NCBI GenBank assembly: GCA_039925865.1
Contig: JBDSYA010000259.1
Span: forward strand, 1-6,273
DNA length: 6,273 bases
Origin: JBDSYA01 sp039925865
Lineage (GTDB): Bacteria > Bacteroidota > Ignavibacteria > Tepidaquicellales > Tepidaquicellaceae
Reading direction: 5' to 3'
This document shows, piece by piece, positions 6,020 to 6,273 of the stretch (its first letter is position 1; each line of letters begins with the position of its first letter). The translations under genes and the position numbers were made by a program. The notes under the pieces are model-generated. The model worked only from the letters and a program-made list of their open reading frames with translations, searched no databases and was not told where the DNA came from.

Positions 6020-6273
6020 TTGAATAACTTATCTACAACAAAAGTAAATCTCCCCGACACTCAAAATCAGGCAGACATAAGACAGATCCCAATAAACAAG
6101 GTAGGTGTTAAAAATATTAAGTATCCCATTGCAGTTAAAGACAGAGAAAATGAGATACAGCATACTATAGCAACTATTGAGATGACAGTTGACCTTCCAA
6201 AGGAGTTTAAAGGTACACATATGAGCAGGTTTATAGAAATTCTTCAATGTAAGAACAGGGAAATTCATATTGA
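6020..6273 (+). CDS. folE2: GTP cyclohydrolase FolE2 (type IB), 3'-truncated by window edge
   Basis: FolE2 converts GTP to 7,8-dihydroneopterin triphosphate, the entry step to folate and, in many bacteria, to queuosine; it is a metal-flexible alternative to FolE. The 84 visible codons carry family blocks in order: LPDTQNQADIR (residues 11-21), INKVGVKNIKYPIAV (25-39), TIATIEMTVDLP (49-60), and KGTHMSRFIEIL (64-75). The metal and catalytic residues of the C-terminal half lie beyond the window. The frame has an upstream stop at 5993-5995, and no ATG or GTG occurs before the first conserved block, so the TTG at 6020, preceded by AGAAAGG, is the most likely start; ATT at 6014 is a less likely alternative. 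The gap of 67 nt after the NUDIX gene, with a possible promoter, suggests it may be transcribed separately. The family call is firm, the start less so. Confidence 0.93.
   Translation, partial: MNNLSTTKVNLPDTQNQADIRQIPINKVGVKNIKYPIAVKDRENEIQHTIATIEMTVDLPKEFKGTHMSRFIEILQCKNREIHI

Noticed and set aside
6029..6268. Open frame of 79 codons on the minus strand at the window end
   Set aside because: It lies wholly opposite the clearly conserved FolE2 coding sequence and has no family resemblance; it is an antisense shadow.

Overview
This is an A/T-rich window in which every supported gene lies on the + strand. The genes look like housekeeping and accessory metabolism of a bacterium from the Bacteroidota/Ignavibacteria side of the FCB group. 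That placement is inference. It rests on generally absent Shine-Dalgarno sequences with A-rich start contexts, on a glycosylasparaginase very like the Flavobacterium/Elizabethkingia enzyme, on Bacteroidota-style QueA, and on several matches to the Bacteroidota promoter pattern (TTG, about 19 nt, TAnnTTTG). No rRNA, tRNA, IS element, phage gene or CRISPR array was seen.

Layout. Positions 1-846 hold the 3' part of queA (tRNA queuosine biosynthesis), closed by a clear intrinsic terminator at 869-910. ispD (MEP isoprenoid pathway) follows at 927-1619 from a GTG start. Its last codons are built from four tandem 7-bp units (1584-1611). An esterase D-like alpha/beta hydrolase occupies 1651-2679. After a 60-nt gap with a candidate promoter comes a tight three-gene set separated by only 7 and 8 nt: a glycosylasparaginase-type Ntn hydrolase (2740-3699), a 588-residue amidohydrolase-fold protein that seems to have lost its metal ligands and carries a long charged tail (3707-5473), and a divergent NUDIX hydrolase (5482-5952). 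The window ends inside folE2 (from a TTG at 6020), which a search for ATG/GTG starts would miss.

Functional reading. queA, ispD and folE2 are ordinary core-metabolism genes. FolE2 makes the pterin precursor shared by folate and queuosine synthesis, so the two ends of the window touch the same pathway, although nothing shows they are co-regulated. The central three-gene set has no obvious shared pathway.

The two observations most worth following are the amidohydrolase-like pseudoenzyme with its acidic tail, and the heptamer repeat at the ispD 3' end. Because 7 is not a multiple of 3, a change in repeat number would change the IspD C-terminus. I found no convincing new multi-gene system. No intergenic gap exceeds 81 bases.
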